NCBI RefSeq assembly: GCF_015595025.1 | Contig: NZ_JADNRL010000009.1 | Location: 146,679-179,627 of the forward strand | Origin: Halomonas sp. KAO | Lineage (GTDB): Bacteria > Pseudomonadota > Gammaproteobacteria > Pseudomonadales > Halomonadaceae | Reading direction: 5' to 3' | DNA: 32,949 nucleotides | Part shown: in pieces, positions 10,084 through 18,665 of the stretch | Layout of the letters: every line of letters starts with the position of its first letter | Position numbering within the stretch: the first letter of the stretch is position 1 | The notes under the pieces: model-generated | The model's database searches: none | What the model saw: only the letters and a program-made list of their open reading frames with translations | Told to the model about the DNA's origin: nothing | Translations under genes and position numbers: made by a program

Positions 10084-11147
10084 CCGATACCCTATCCAGC
10101 CCCCGTCCGGAGGCGAGCCATTCCCGCGCCGACAACGGGCAGCCACTGCTCGAGATTCGTGGCCTGGAGAAGCGCTTCTCGCTCTCCGGCGACTTCCTCG
10201 AGCAGCTCAAGTTCAAGGGTGGCAGGCTCGTGCGCGAGCAGGAGCATGTCCACGCCATCAACGGCGTCGACCTGGAGATCCAGCGCGGCGAGGCCCTCTG
10301 CGTGGTCGGCGAGTCGGGCTGTGGCAAGTCCACGGTGGCACGTACCGTGATGGGGCTGCTGCACCCCTCGGCGGGTGAGATCCGCTACGCCGGCGAGCGC
10401 ATCGACGACCTCTCGACCCAGGCGCTGATGCCCTATCGGCGGCGCATGCAGATGATCTTCCAGAACCCCTATGCTTCGCTCAATCCGCGCATGACCATCC
10501 AGCAGACCCTGGAGGAGCCGATTCGGCTGCACCACCCCGACTGGAGTCGCCAGCGGGTCCGCGACCAGGTCGACGAGGTCATGGCATCGGTAGGCATCGC
10601 CGCGGACTGGGGCAAGCGCTACGGCCATGAGTTCTCCGGTGGGCAGCGTCAACGCATCGCCATCGCTCGGGCCCTGGCCGTGGACCCCGAGTTTATCGTC
10701 GCCGATGAGCCGATCTCCGCCCTCGACGTCTCCATCCAGGCCCAGGTGCTCAACCTGCTGATGGATGCGCGGCGCGATCGCAACCTTACCTACCTGTTCA
10801 TCACCCATGATCTCGCCGTGGTCGAGCATTTCGGTACCCGGGTGGCGGTGATGTATCTGGGCCGGGTGTGTGAAGTGGCTCCGACGGCGACGCTGTTTGC
10901 CACCCCGCGCCACCCCTATACCCAGGCGCTGATGTCGGCGATTCCCCGCCTGGAGGATGAGCGACCGCAGCATATCCGCCTGGAGGGCGAGGTGCCCACC
11001 CCGGTACATCTGCCCTCGGGGTGCGTCTTCCACGCCCGCTGTCCGCACGCCAATGCGCGCTGCCGTGAGGAGATCCCCAGGCTGATCGCCCGCGATGACG
11101 GCAGCCAGGTCGCCTGTCATGGGGTCGAGGAGGGTCGAATCGACTGA
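10080..11147 (+). CDS. ABC importer ATPase, DppF-like
   Basis: Second nucleotide-binding subunit, 355 residues, starting in the ATGA overlap with its partner. It shows Walker A GESGCGKS, Q-loop MIFQNPYASLNPRM, signature FSGGQRQRI, Walker B FIVADEPISALD and switch LFITHDLAVV, and the C-terminal HPYTQALMSAIP with a Cys-rich end (CVFHARCPHANARC). The insert before the Walker A (SGDFLEQLKFKGG) is the variable DppF N-terminal loop. Last gene of the importer operon unless the LysR gene 52 bases downstream is co-transcribed; a weak terminator-like hairpin stands between them. Confidence 0.92.
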
Positions 11148-11154
11148 GCCCCCG

Positions 11155-11178
11155 GGGCATCTGGCATAATGCCCTTTT
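11155..11178 (+). terminator. Weak terminator at the end of the importer operon
   Basis: GGGCAT (11155-11160) pairs with ATGCCC (11169-11174) around an eight-base loop and is followed by TTTT (11175-11178). The stem is only six base pairs, so termination is probably partial. CATAAT inside it also resembles a -10 box for the next gene, without a convincing -35. Confidence 0.5.
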
Positions 11179-11199
11179 GGCTCGTCGACGGGAGATGAC

Positions 11200-12111
11200 A
11201 TGGAGCTGCGCTGGCTCGAGGACTTCATGGCGCTGGCGCGAACGCGACACTTCTCGCGGGCCGCCGAGCAGCAGAACGTTACCCAACCGACGTTCTCCCG
11301 CCGTATCAAGCTGCTCGAGGAGGAGATGGGCACCGTACTGGTCAACCGCCAGACGCTGCCTCTCTCCCTGACCCCGGCCGGGGAGGAGTTCCTGGCGCTA
11401 TGCCATGATGTCACGCAGCGGGTGGCCGAGAGCCGGCGGCGCCTGGCCCATCTCGCCGACCAGCACGCCGGGCGCATTCGCCTGGCGGCCCCCCAGAGCC
11501 TGTTGAGCCACTTCCTGCCTGCCTGGCTTGGCCAGTGGCCGGCGCCCCCGCCCATCACACCCGACCTGCGCGCCACCGGTTGGCTGGTCGACGACTTCTT
11601 TCGCGCCCTGGCCCGGGATGAGTGCGACCTGGTGCTGTGTTTCTGGCCGTGCTCGCCCTGTGGCATCGAGCCCGATACCCAGGACTATCTCTCCTGGCGG
11701 CTCGCCGGCGAGCGAATGGTCCCGCTCTCCCTGCCGGAGCCGGGCGGAGAGCCACGCTTCTCCCTGGAGGGGGCCTCGAGCCTGCCGCTGATCGCCTACC
11801 ACCCCCGCGGGCTGACCGATGCCGCGATTCGCGCCCATCTCGCCCGATTCGACGACACCCCCGACTTCCGCATCCTCAACGAGAGCATCCAGAGCAGCAA
11901 TATCCGTGAGCTGGTCTCACTGGGTTATGGCCTGGGCTGGCTACCCGAATCCAGCGTACGGGATGAACTGGCCCAGGGAGCCCTGGTGCCGGCTGGCGGT
12001 GAGCGCTGGCAGGTACCCATGGACATTGTGCTGTTCCGGCGTGCCGACAATCAGCAGCCAGCGGTAACGGCGCTATGGGATGAGCTCGTTTCTGATCGCC
12101 CCATCGATTGA
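11200..12111 (+). CDS. LysR-family transcriptional regulator, HypT-like
   Basis: A 303-residue LysR-type DNA-binding regulator. The N-terminal winged helix-turn-helix covers about residues 3-62 (FSRAAEQQNVTQPTFSRRIKLLEEEMG), followed by the linker helix and an effector domain ending in GYGLGWLPE. The combination of an early ELRWLEDFMALA, NRQTLPLSLTPAG and C-terminal WLPE recalls E. coli HypT (YjiE), the hypochlorite sensor. However, the methionines that HypT uses for sensing do not line up, leaving only Met173 and Met274 in the effector domain. A cysteine group (Cys142, 147, 151, 154 in ECDLVLCFWPCSPC) is present instead and may be redox-active. The ATG follows GGGAG. It converges on msrA, and the two 3' ends share a long inverted repeat. 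Confidence 0.85.
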   Translation: MELRWLEDFMALARTRHFSRAAEQQNVTQPTFSRRIKLLEEEMGTVLVNRQTLPLSLTPAGEEFLALCHDVTQRVAESRRRLAHLADQHAGRIRLAAPQSLLSHFLPAWLGQWPAPPPITPDLRATGWLVDDFFRALARDECDLVLCFWPCSPCGIEPDTQDYLSWRLAGERMVPLSLPEPGGEPRFSLEGASSLPLIAYHPRGLTDAAIRAHLARFDDTPDFRILNESIQSSNIRELVSLGYGLGWLPESSVRDELAQGALVPAGGERWQVPMDIVLFRRADNQQPAVTALWDELVSDRPID

Positions 12112-12150
12112 GTGGGGCCTCTTCAACCGACGGGGCTCAACCGATGGGGC
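12098..12150. other. Long inverted repeat joining the ends of lysR and msrA
   Basis: GCCCCATCGATTGAG (12098-12112) and CTCAACCGATGGGGC (12136-12150) pair at 14 of 15 positions around a 23-base loop. The left arm contains the last codons and stop of the LysR gene, and the right arm contains the last codons and stop of msrA. The loop also repeats the right-arm motif as a direct repeat (TCAACCGACGGGGC at 12123-12136, 13 of 14 matching 12137-12150). It probably acts as a bidirectional 3'-end structure; there is no T-run on either side. Confidence 0.7.
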
Positions 12151-12751
12151 AGCTGACCCCGGTGCCGCGGAGTCCGCAGTAGCCGTCGGGATGCTTGTGC
12201 AGATACTGCTGGTGCTCCTCCTCGGCGTAGTAGAAGGCCGTGAGGGGCGTGATCTCGGTGGTGATGCTCCCCCCGCCGGCCCCGGAGAGCGCCTGCTGAT
12301 AGGCATCGCGGGTCTGCAGCGAAAGCGCCTGCTGTGACTCGTCGGTCGTCAGGATGATAGAGCGGTACTGAGGTCCGATATCGTTGCCCTGGCGATTTCC
12401 CTGGGTGGGGTCATGGGCCTCCCAGAACTGTTGCAACAGCTGCTCGAAACCGATCTCGGCCGGGTCGAAGATCACCCGAACCACCTCCGCATGGCCGGTG
12501 AGTCCACTGCAGCACTCCGCGTAGGTAGGGTTGGGCGTCACGCCGCCGGCATAGCCCACGGCGGTGACATGGACGCCTGGCAGTTGCCAGAACAGCCGTT
12601 CGGCTCCCCAGAAGCAGCCCAGACCCAGCACGATCTGCTGCAGCCGGTCGGGAAATGGCGGCAGCATGGAGCGGCCATTGACCGCATGCACGCCGCCGAT
12701 GGCGAGTGGTGTGTCGCGCCCGGGCAGGGCCCGGGAGGGGTCCAGCGTCAT
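12137..12751 (-). CDS. msrA: Peptide methionine sulfoxide reductase MsrA
   Basis: Reduces the S-epimer of methionine sulfoxide in proteins back to methionine, recycling through thioredoxin. The 204 residues match the long, E. coli-like MsrA type (212). The catalytic Cys46 is in LGCFWGAE; the resolving cysteines Cys192 and Cys201 lie in the C-terminal [26 protein letters not shown] and the [22 protein letters not shown] stretch are typical. The ATG at 12751 has AGGAGA upstream. It starts 12 bases after the tamB stop, so it is probably the last gene of a tamA-tamB-msrA operon; in E. coli msrA is also a neighbour of tamAB, in a different arrangement. Confidence 0.95.
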   Translation of the reverse strand: MTLDPSRALPGRDTPLAIGGVHAVNGRSMLPPFPDRLQQIVLGLGCFWGAERLFWQLPGVHVTAVGYAGGVTPNPTYAECCSGLTGHAEVVRVIFDPAEIGFEQLLQQFWEAHDPTQGNRQGNDIGPQYRSIILTTDESQQALSLQTRDAYQQALSGAGGGSITTEITPLTAFYYAEEEHQQYLHKHPDGYCGLRGTGVSCPIG

Positions 12752-12763
12752 GGTACGTCTCTC

Positions 12764-15700
12764 CTAGTTGTCATCGAGAATCCTCGGGTTGCCGGAACGG
12801 CTGAAGGTGTAGATCAGATCCACCGCCTGGCTCGCACCGGAGACCGCCTCCAGGTAGAGGCTGCGCCAGATGTTGTAGCGCAGGGTAAGTTCGGCGATCG
12901 GCGAGAAGACCCCGACACCGTAGCGCACCTCGAGGTCGTCGGTCAGCTGGCCGCTGAGGGTCACCTGGCTATCCTCGCCGCTGCCCGCCGTATCCAGGGT
13001 CAGGTCCGAGACACCGAAGGCCTTGCCGATGCCGCCCACCGCGCCACCGGCCTGCCCCACGGCGAGCCCCACCAGTGCCGAGGTCAGCGCGCCATCGGTG
13101 TCGCTATCGTTGGGCGCTCGTCCACGTAACAGATAGGAGAGTGCACTCGCCTCGTCCATGGAGGGCTCCGAGAATACCGCGAGCTGAGGCGATGCGGCGC
13201 TGCCGGTCACGCGCAGGCCAGCCACCACGCCGTCCTGAGTGGCATCGGGGTTGCGCACCGCCTCGAAGTTGAGCAGCGGCTGCCCGGGCGGGCCGCTGAA
13301 CAGCAGCTGCCCCTCGCGGATCAGCAGGTCCTGCCCATAGGCACGGAAGCGGCCATCCACCAGATTGACATCGCCGAAGAGCTGTACCGGCCCATCCTGC
13401 TGACGCACTTCCAGGGTGCCGGAAAGACCGGATTCGAGCCCGTAGGCGGAGAGTTTCATATCCGGCCCCAGGCGCAGGTCGATCTGCACATCCAGGGCCA
13501 TGCCGGCAGCGGCCATGGCCTCGGCGGTATCCTCTCCAGTGGCGGCTTCTGCGGTGACACTCTCGGCCTCACGCCGGGCCCGCTCTTCATCCTCGCGCGT
13601 GATGATCACCTCATCGGGACTGGGGGCAACCGCCGAGGGGGGCAGCTTGCCGACCTCCAGGCGAGCCCAGGGCACCTGGACGTCGCCACGCACCTGCAGC
13701 AGGGTCGGTCGCGCGCGAATCTCAAGGTCCGGGGCGATACGCAGCTGCCCGAACTCCGGCAGTACCGCCAGCACCGGCTGGTCGACGCCACGCAGCGACA
13801 GGTCGGCGCGCCACTGCTCCGGCGATGGCCAGGCGGCATTGCCGTCGATATTCAGGCGCCCCTCCTTGGCGGCAATGTAGCCGTCGATGGTGGCCGCCGT
13901 GCCGTTGAGGTCGATGCCAAGCTCACCATCACGCACCTCCACCGGCACATCGGCCCCGCTGGCCTTGAGCCCGGCCAGGGCGATGCGTCCACGCATCTCG
14001 GGCGCCTCGAGGCGGCCGGCCATGTCGACATTACCGGTGAGCCTTCCCTCCAGGGTCTCCATGCCGGTAACCAGATCACGATAGGGCGACAGACGCAGCT
14101 CACCGAGAGAGAGCCGGCCCGTGAGGCGCCCTTCGTCGACGGGGTCGTCGACCCGCGCCGTCAGTGCCAGGCCACCGGCCTGGGCGAGATTGAGATCGAG
14201 GGCCAGCTCGGCGGCCTGGTCATCGGCACTGATTTCGCCTTCGAGCCGTGCCTCCGGCAGAGACCAGGGCTGGCCGTAGGCGTCCTGGCCATCCAGCGCC
14301 AGTCGGCTCTGCAGGCTGCCCTCCGCCCGCCAGCTGCCATCGGCGCCCCAGCCCGCATCGAGATCCAGCTCGGTATTGCCCCGGGCCGCCCAGCCCTGTG
14401 GCAGGAAGGAGTCGAGGAGTGCCATGGGTACCTCAGCGAGCCTGAGGCGCAGTTCGCCACCCTCTGGAGAGGTTTCCAGGGGCTCCACCAGGCACAGGCT
14501 GCCGCCCTGTTGCCGAACCAGGCAGAAAGGTTGTACGCGGGCACTCCCCTGATCGAGGTTGGCGGTGAACACCGCGGGGTCGACAAGGCGCAGGTCACCC
14601 TGCTCGGCATCGACCTCGAGTCGGGACAGCTGTCCTGCATAGCGGCCTCGGGCCCGGTCGAGCCCGGCCGCCAGGGCCAGTGATGCCCGTGACAGCGGCA
14701 TGCCGGGGGGCGCCGAGGCCTCCAGGGTCAGGCGGTGCTCGGAGAGCCGGCCATCCAGGGCCAGCAGGGCCTCGTCGAGACGCTGACCGCCGGCCTGGAG
14801 ACCGGCAAGCTTGAGCGTTGCCTCCATGGCGGGATCCTCGAGGCCGCTGACCCGGCCGGCCAGCCTGAGCTCACGAAGTCGGTTCTCGGCAAAGACCAGT
14901 GACTCGCCGACGAGGTTCAGGTCGAGACTGGGTGACGCCAGGCTGCCGGCGGCCTCGAGGCCACCGCTGATGCGGCCCGACAGGTCGTCATGCAGACTCG
15001 CTAGATCCGGCATGTCGACCTCGCCGGAGAGGTCAATATCGGACTCGCTCACCCGCCCCGCCAGCTGCAGACGGTTCTCGCCCTGACGAAAATCCAGGGT
15101 CTCGACGTTCCAGCGCATCTCGCTGTCACCCGCGAGCTCGGCACGCAGGGCCAGGTTTCGCTCCTGCAGCTCACCGTCGATGGTCAGCTCGGGAACCGCC
15201 AGCGTCCAGCCTGCATCCTCCTGGCGGAAACGCACTGCCACGTCGCCATCGAGCCGACCGGACAGCCCCTCCACAAAGGGCTTCGGGTCGACATTGTCCA
15301 GGCGAGCCCGGGCATCGACACCGATGCCGTCGTCCCAGTCGATCCGCCCGCGGCTGATCACGGAGGCACTGTTCATGGCAAGCGACAGCGGCTTCCAGGC
15401 GAAGTGTGTCAGGTCACCGCTGCCGGTCAGGGCGAGGCGGGTAAAGGGTAGCTGGGGCCCTTCGGCATCGAGGGAGGCGGCGAGGCGGTAGTCCACCAGG
15501 CTGCCCTCCAGGTGTAGTACCAGGTCCTCGACCAGCCAGGGCTCGACGGCGATCTCCACGCCGTCGGCGTTGGTGGTGGTCTGTTGACCGGGCAGTGGCC
15601 ACTGCACCAGGTCGCTGGCCAGGCTGGCGGTCAGCGGCAGGGTGGGGTCGAGGAGGTCGGCCCGGGCATCCAGCTTGAGGTCAACCGGGCCACTCAGCTC

Positions 15701-16789
15701 GAGGCGCATCAGCAGGTCGGCGAGCGTGCCGTCCAGGCCCAGCTCGATACGCTGCCCGGCCAGCCCCGGCATCAACTCCGGCAGCCACAGGGCGCTCTCG
15801 AGACGGAGCTCGAGCGGATAGTCCTCGGTCAGCGCGATGGCGGCCTCGAGACTGGCGTCGCCATCGGGTGTCGAGACCTCCAGGGGGCGCACCTCCACCG
15901 AGTGCCCATCCGCGAACAGCGAGAGGGCCAGGCGCTCGACTCCATACTCCACGGCCCCCTCCACCGCGCTGTCCTCCACCAGCAGCTCCGGCACTTCCAC
16001 CTTCAGCGGCAGGGTAATCTCGGGCAGCTCGCGGCGTGGTTGCTCCTCCAGGGCAGCGGCCGTTATGCCTTCCGCCGACGCGGCCACCTCATCGGGCAGC
16101 GGTGAGCGCACGGCGATGGCGGCATCAATGGAGGTAGCCGTGAGGTGTGGTCCGTCCCGCTCCCCCTCGGCCAGTGCCAACTGTGCCCCCGGCGTCAGCG
16201 GCAGGCGCAAGCGAGTGCCGGTGAGACGCGTCGGCAACAGGCTGAGCGTATCGCCTTCGGCCACGGCCCCGGTGCTGAAATGATCCCAGCTCAGGCGCGT
16301 GCCATCGGCCAGCAGCACCTCGACGTCCTCGAGGTAGAGGCGCCGGAGCTCGATGGGGAACGGCAGCTCGATGGCGGCGAGGGGGTCACCGGCGGAAGAC
16401 GGTGGCGGCTCGTCGGCGGGCTCGCTGTCGGCCAGACGCAGCCGCGCGCCCTCGACACCGAGCACCTCCAGGCAGAGTCGGCCAGACAGCACACACTCCT
16501 CCGACCAGGCGAGCTCGAGGCGATCAAGGGATAGGCTCGCAGGCCCGACCTGCATGGCGAAGCCTTCGAGCTGCAGCTGGTCGAGAGGCGCCCCCTCGTA
16601 GGCATCTACCTCGAGCAGCCCCATGCGTTCGCCCTGGTCGAGCAGCAGCCCGAACCCCCATGGCGAAAGCCCCAGCCCCAGGAGCAGAAACACCAGGCCA
16701 AGAAGCCACAGGGGCAATAGAATCAGCAGGCGAAACAGCGACCAGAGCAGACTCAGAACTCTGGACCGATGGCGAAGTGTAGGCGCCAC
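12764..16789 (-). CDS. tamB: Translocation and assembly module protein TamB
   Basis: A very large (1341 residues) AsmA-like protein, anchored in the inner membrane by one N-terminal helix (LSLLWSLFRLLILLPLWLLGLVFLLLGLG, about residues 12-40), that spans the periplasm as a beta-taco to reach TamA. It works in outer-membrane protein and phospholipid handling. The C-terminal TamB domain is recognisable by SGLSGTLEVRQQDGPV, the LLNFEAVRNPDATQDGVVAGLRVTGSA stretch and the end ELTLRYNIWRSLYLEAVSG. The start is GTG at 16789, because GAGGA stands six bases before it and no ATG lies between it and the hydrophobic helix. This places the first 37 bases inside the end of tamA. E. coli TamB has 1259 residues. 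Much of the middle is repetitive and poorly conserved, as usual. Confidence 0.93.
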   Translation of the reverse strand: MAPTLRHRSRVLSLLWSLFRLLILLPLWLLGLVFLLLGLGLSPWGFGLLLDQGERMGLLEVDAYEGAPLDQLQLEGFAMQVGPASLSLDRLELAWSEECVLSGRLCLEVLGVEGARLRLADSEPADEPPPSSAGDPLAAIELPFPIELRRLYLEDVEVLLADGTRLSWDHFSTGAVAEGDTLSLLPTRLTGTRLRLPLTPGAQLALAEGERDGPHLTATSIDAAIAVRSPLPDEVAASAEGITAAALEEQPRRELPEITLPLKVEVPELLVEDSAVEGAVEYGVERLALSLFADGHSVEVRPLEVSTPDGDASLEAAIALTEDYPLELRLESALWLPELMPGLAGQRIELGLDGTLADLLMRLELSGPVDLKLDARADLLDPTLPLTASLASDLVQWPLPGQQTTTNADGVEIAVEPWLVEDLVLHLEGSLVDYRLAASLDAEGPQLPFTRLALTGSGDLTHFAWKPLSLAMNSASVISRGRIDWDDGIGVDARARLDNVDPKPFVEGLSGRLDGDVAVRFRQEDAGWTLAVPELTIDGELQERNLALRAELAGDSEMRWNVETLDFRQGENRLQLAGRVSESDIDLSGEVDMPDLASLHDDLSGRISGGLEAAGSLASPSLDLNLVGESLVFAENRLRELRLAGRVSGLEDPAMEATLKLAGLQAGGQRLDEALLALDGRLSEHRLTLEASAPPGMPLSRASLALAAGLDRARGRYAGQLSRLEVDAEQGDLRLVDPAVFTANLDQGSARVQPFCLVRQQGGSLCLVEPLETSPEGGELRLRLAEVPMALLDSFLPQGWAARGNTELDLDAGWGADGSWRAEGSLQSRLALDGQDAYGQPWSLPEARLEGEISADDQAAELALDLNLAQAGGLALTARVDDPVDEGRLTGRLSLGELRLSPYRDLVTGMETLEGRLTGNVDMAGRLEAPEMRGRIALAGLKASGADVPVEVRDGELGIDLNGTAATIDGYIAAKEGRLNIDGNAAWPSPEQWRADLSLRGVDQPVLAVLPEFGQLRIAPDLEIRARPTLLQVRGDVQVPWARLEVGKLPPSAVAPSPDEVIITREDEERARREAESVTAEAATGEDTAEAMAAAGMALDVQIDLRLGPDMKLSAYGLESGLSGTLEVRQQDGPVQLFGDVNLVDGRFRAYGQDLLIREGQLLFSGPPGQPLLNFEAVRNPDATQDGVVAGLRVTGSAASPQLAVFSEPSMDEASALSYLLRGRAPNDSDTDGALTSALVGLAVGQAGGAVGGIGKAFGVSDLTLDTAGSGEDSQVTLSGQLTDDLEVRYGVGVFSPIAELTLRYNIWRSLYLEAVSGASQAVDLIYTFSRSGNPRILDDN

Positions 16790-18615
16790 GAATTGTCCTC
16801 GTCGTCGAAGGGGTGAGCGATATCCAGGCGAATCGGTCCGACCGGTGATATCCAGCGCACGCCGAGGCCGGCGCCGGTCTTGAGGTCGTCGGGGCCCCAC
16901 TCCTCGAAGGCGTCACCGGTATCGACGAAGGCCGCGCCCCACCAGTCGCCGGTCACGCGGTGTTGCCACTCCAGGCTATAGGTCAGCAGCTGCTGACCGC
17001 CGGTGAGATTGCCCTCGTCATCGCGGGGCGAGAGGCTCTCGTAGCCGTAGCCACGCACGCTGTTGTCGCCGCCCGCGAAGAAGCGCAGCGAAGGCGGAAT
17101 CAGCGAGAAGTCGCTGGTCTCGATCGCCCCCAGGCCGAGCCCGGTCACCACACGGTTGTCGGTCCCGATCTTGCGGATCCAGCGCGACTCTCCGGTCATG
17201 CGGACGAAGTCGGCGTCGGAGCCCCACAGGCCGTCGGAGATCTCCAAGCTCAGCCGCTGGTGGTCGCCCCAGCTGGGGAAAGTGGGGTTGCGGGTTCGGG
17301 TGCGTGACCAGCGCATCCCCGGGTAGAGCAGCAGTACCTGCTCGCTATCGTTACCCTGGGTGAAGTCCTCATAGGTGGTACGCACATAGAGATGCTGGAT
17401 CCAGCCGTTCTCGAACTCCCAGCGGCGAGCGCCCTCCAGGGTTGCCTCCAGGGAGCGTGTATCATCGCTGTCCTTGTGGCTGAGCCCATACTGGAAGCGG
17501 TAGCTGTCGCGCAGGGGATTATCGAGAGGCAGTGTATAGACACCCCCGAAGCGCTGCTGGGGCGCCGAAAGGTAGAGGTCATGATCCAGGCCGTGGCCAT
17601 AGCGATTGATCCACGGCTGGTCCCACGAGAAGCGCAGGCGTGGCCCGACATCGGTGGCATAGCCGACCCCGACCTCGAAACGGTGACGCTCGGCCGGGGC
17701 CACCTTGACATCGATGGGGACAGAGGGGTGCTCTTCCTGGCGCGCGGCCAGCGCCGTCACTCCTCCCAGGCCTGCCGCCGATACACGCGCTGTCGTGCCA
17801 TAGCGGCTCCCCCCCTCGCTGGCCACCGCCTCGGCCCAACCCGGCGACCTCTCCTCGAGCGCCAGAGAGCTGCTCTCCAGCCGCGGCCTCACGGTGACGG
17901 AGCGGAACCACTCGGTCTGTCCGAGTCGCTGGTTGAAGGTGGCCAGCTCACCGGCCAGGTAAGGAGCTCCCGGGGTGAAGGGAAGCAGTCGGCGCAGCCG
18001 GTCTGGCTCGATATGGCTACCGCTGATGCTGACATCGCCGAAACGGTAGCGTGGACCACTATCCAGGGTCAGGTAGAGACGAGCGCTTTCGTCGAAGGGA
18101 CGTACCTCCATGCGACGATCGGCATAGCGCCACTCGAAGTAACCGCGTTCCAGAGAGAGGTTGGCCAGACGGCCCCGCAGGCTGTCATAAGGGGCATGTA
18201 CCAGGGGATCACCGACGGTCAGGGGAAAGTCATCGATGGCTTCCTGAAAGGGAGGGTCCTCCCGGGCATCCCCCTCGAGTCGGAAGTCGAGGGTCTCGAT
18301 ACGGACCCTTGGGCCCGGGTCGATGATCAGCTCGACATACTCGGGCGGCTCTCCTTCGGCCAGGCGAGCCTCGATCTTCGGCTCGTAATAGCCGTAGGCG
18401 CGCATCGCCTCGGCGGCGCGTCGCCGCGACTCCCCCTCCAGCCGTGAACGGCTGTACTGGTTCTCGTCCAGCCCATCCAGGTAATGGCGAACGTTAGCCG
18501 CCGGGTCACCCTTGAGCCCCTCGACCCGCGCCTCGATGGCCAGCACCGTCGAGGCGGGCAGCAGGCTCAGCATCAGCGTCGCCGCGATCAGGCGTAGCGC
18601 CAACCGATTCTCCAT
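16753..18615 (-). CDS. tamA: Outer-membrane assembly factor TamA
   Basis: BamA-family (Omp85) outer-membrane protein, 620 residues. The signal peptide ends near Ala26 (STVLA, then IEARVEG). The POTRA domains occupy roughly 27-310, and the C-terminal 16-strand barrel starts at about 311. The barrel shows EVGVGYATDVGPRLRFSWDQP, the Omp85 loop-6 signature SVRGYGYESLSP (VRGYGY at 520-525) and a C-terminal aromatic (GPEF). Start ATG at 18615 gives MENRLALRLIAATLMLSLL; an 18-residue upstream extension is not signal-like. Odd: relative to E. coli TamA as I recall it, about 50 extra residues (roughly 247-296, Ala/Gly/Ser/Glu-rich) interrupt POTRA3. It overlaps tamB by 37 bases. Confidence 0.93.
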   Translation of the reverse strand: MENRLALRLIAATLMLSLLPASTVLAIEARVEGLKGDPAANVRHYLDGLDENQYSRSRLEGESRRRAAEAMRAYGYYEPKIEARLAEGEPPEYVELIIDPGPRVRIETLDFRLEGDAREDPPFQEAIDDFPLTVGDPLVHAPYDSLRGRLANLSLERGYFEWRYADRRMEVRPFDESARLYLTLDSGPRYRFGDVSISGSHIEPDRLRRLLPFTPGAPYLAGELATFNQRLGQTEWFRSVTVRPRLESSSLALEERSPGWAEAVASEGGSRYGTTARVSAAGLGGVTALAARQEEHPSVPIDVKVAPAERHRFEVGVGYATDVGPRLRFSWDQPWINRYGHGLDHDLYLSAPQQRFGGVYTLPLDNPLRDSYRFQYGLSHKDSDDTRSLEATLEGARRWEFENGWIQHLYVRTTYEDFTQGNDSEQVLLLYPGMRWSRTRTRNPTFPSWGDHQRLSLEISDGLWGSDADFVRMTGESRWIRKIGTDNRVVTGLGLGAIETSDFSLIPPSLRFFAGGDNSVRGYGYESLSPRDDEGNLTGGQQLLTYSLEWQHRVTGDWWGAAFVDTGDAFEEWGPDDLKTGAGLGVRWISPVGPIRLDIAHPFDDEDNSWRLHFAIGPEF

Positions 18616-18665
18616 ATCCTTACGCCTTATCGTTTGCGACTCCCGGGGATGCGACGGTATCAGCC

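Noticed and set aside
10092..11666. A 524-codon minus-strand frame opposite the DppF-like and LysR genes
   Set aside because: It crosses two clearly coding plus-strand genes, has no motif and no operon context.
11200..12111. Naming the LysR regulator hypT outright
   Set aside because: The similarity is in the N-terminus and the WLPE region, but the sensor methionines are not matched, so orthology is not secure.
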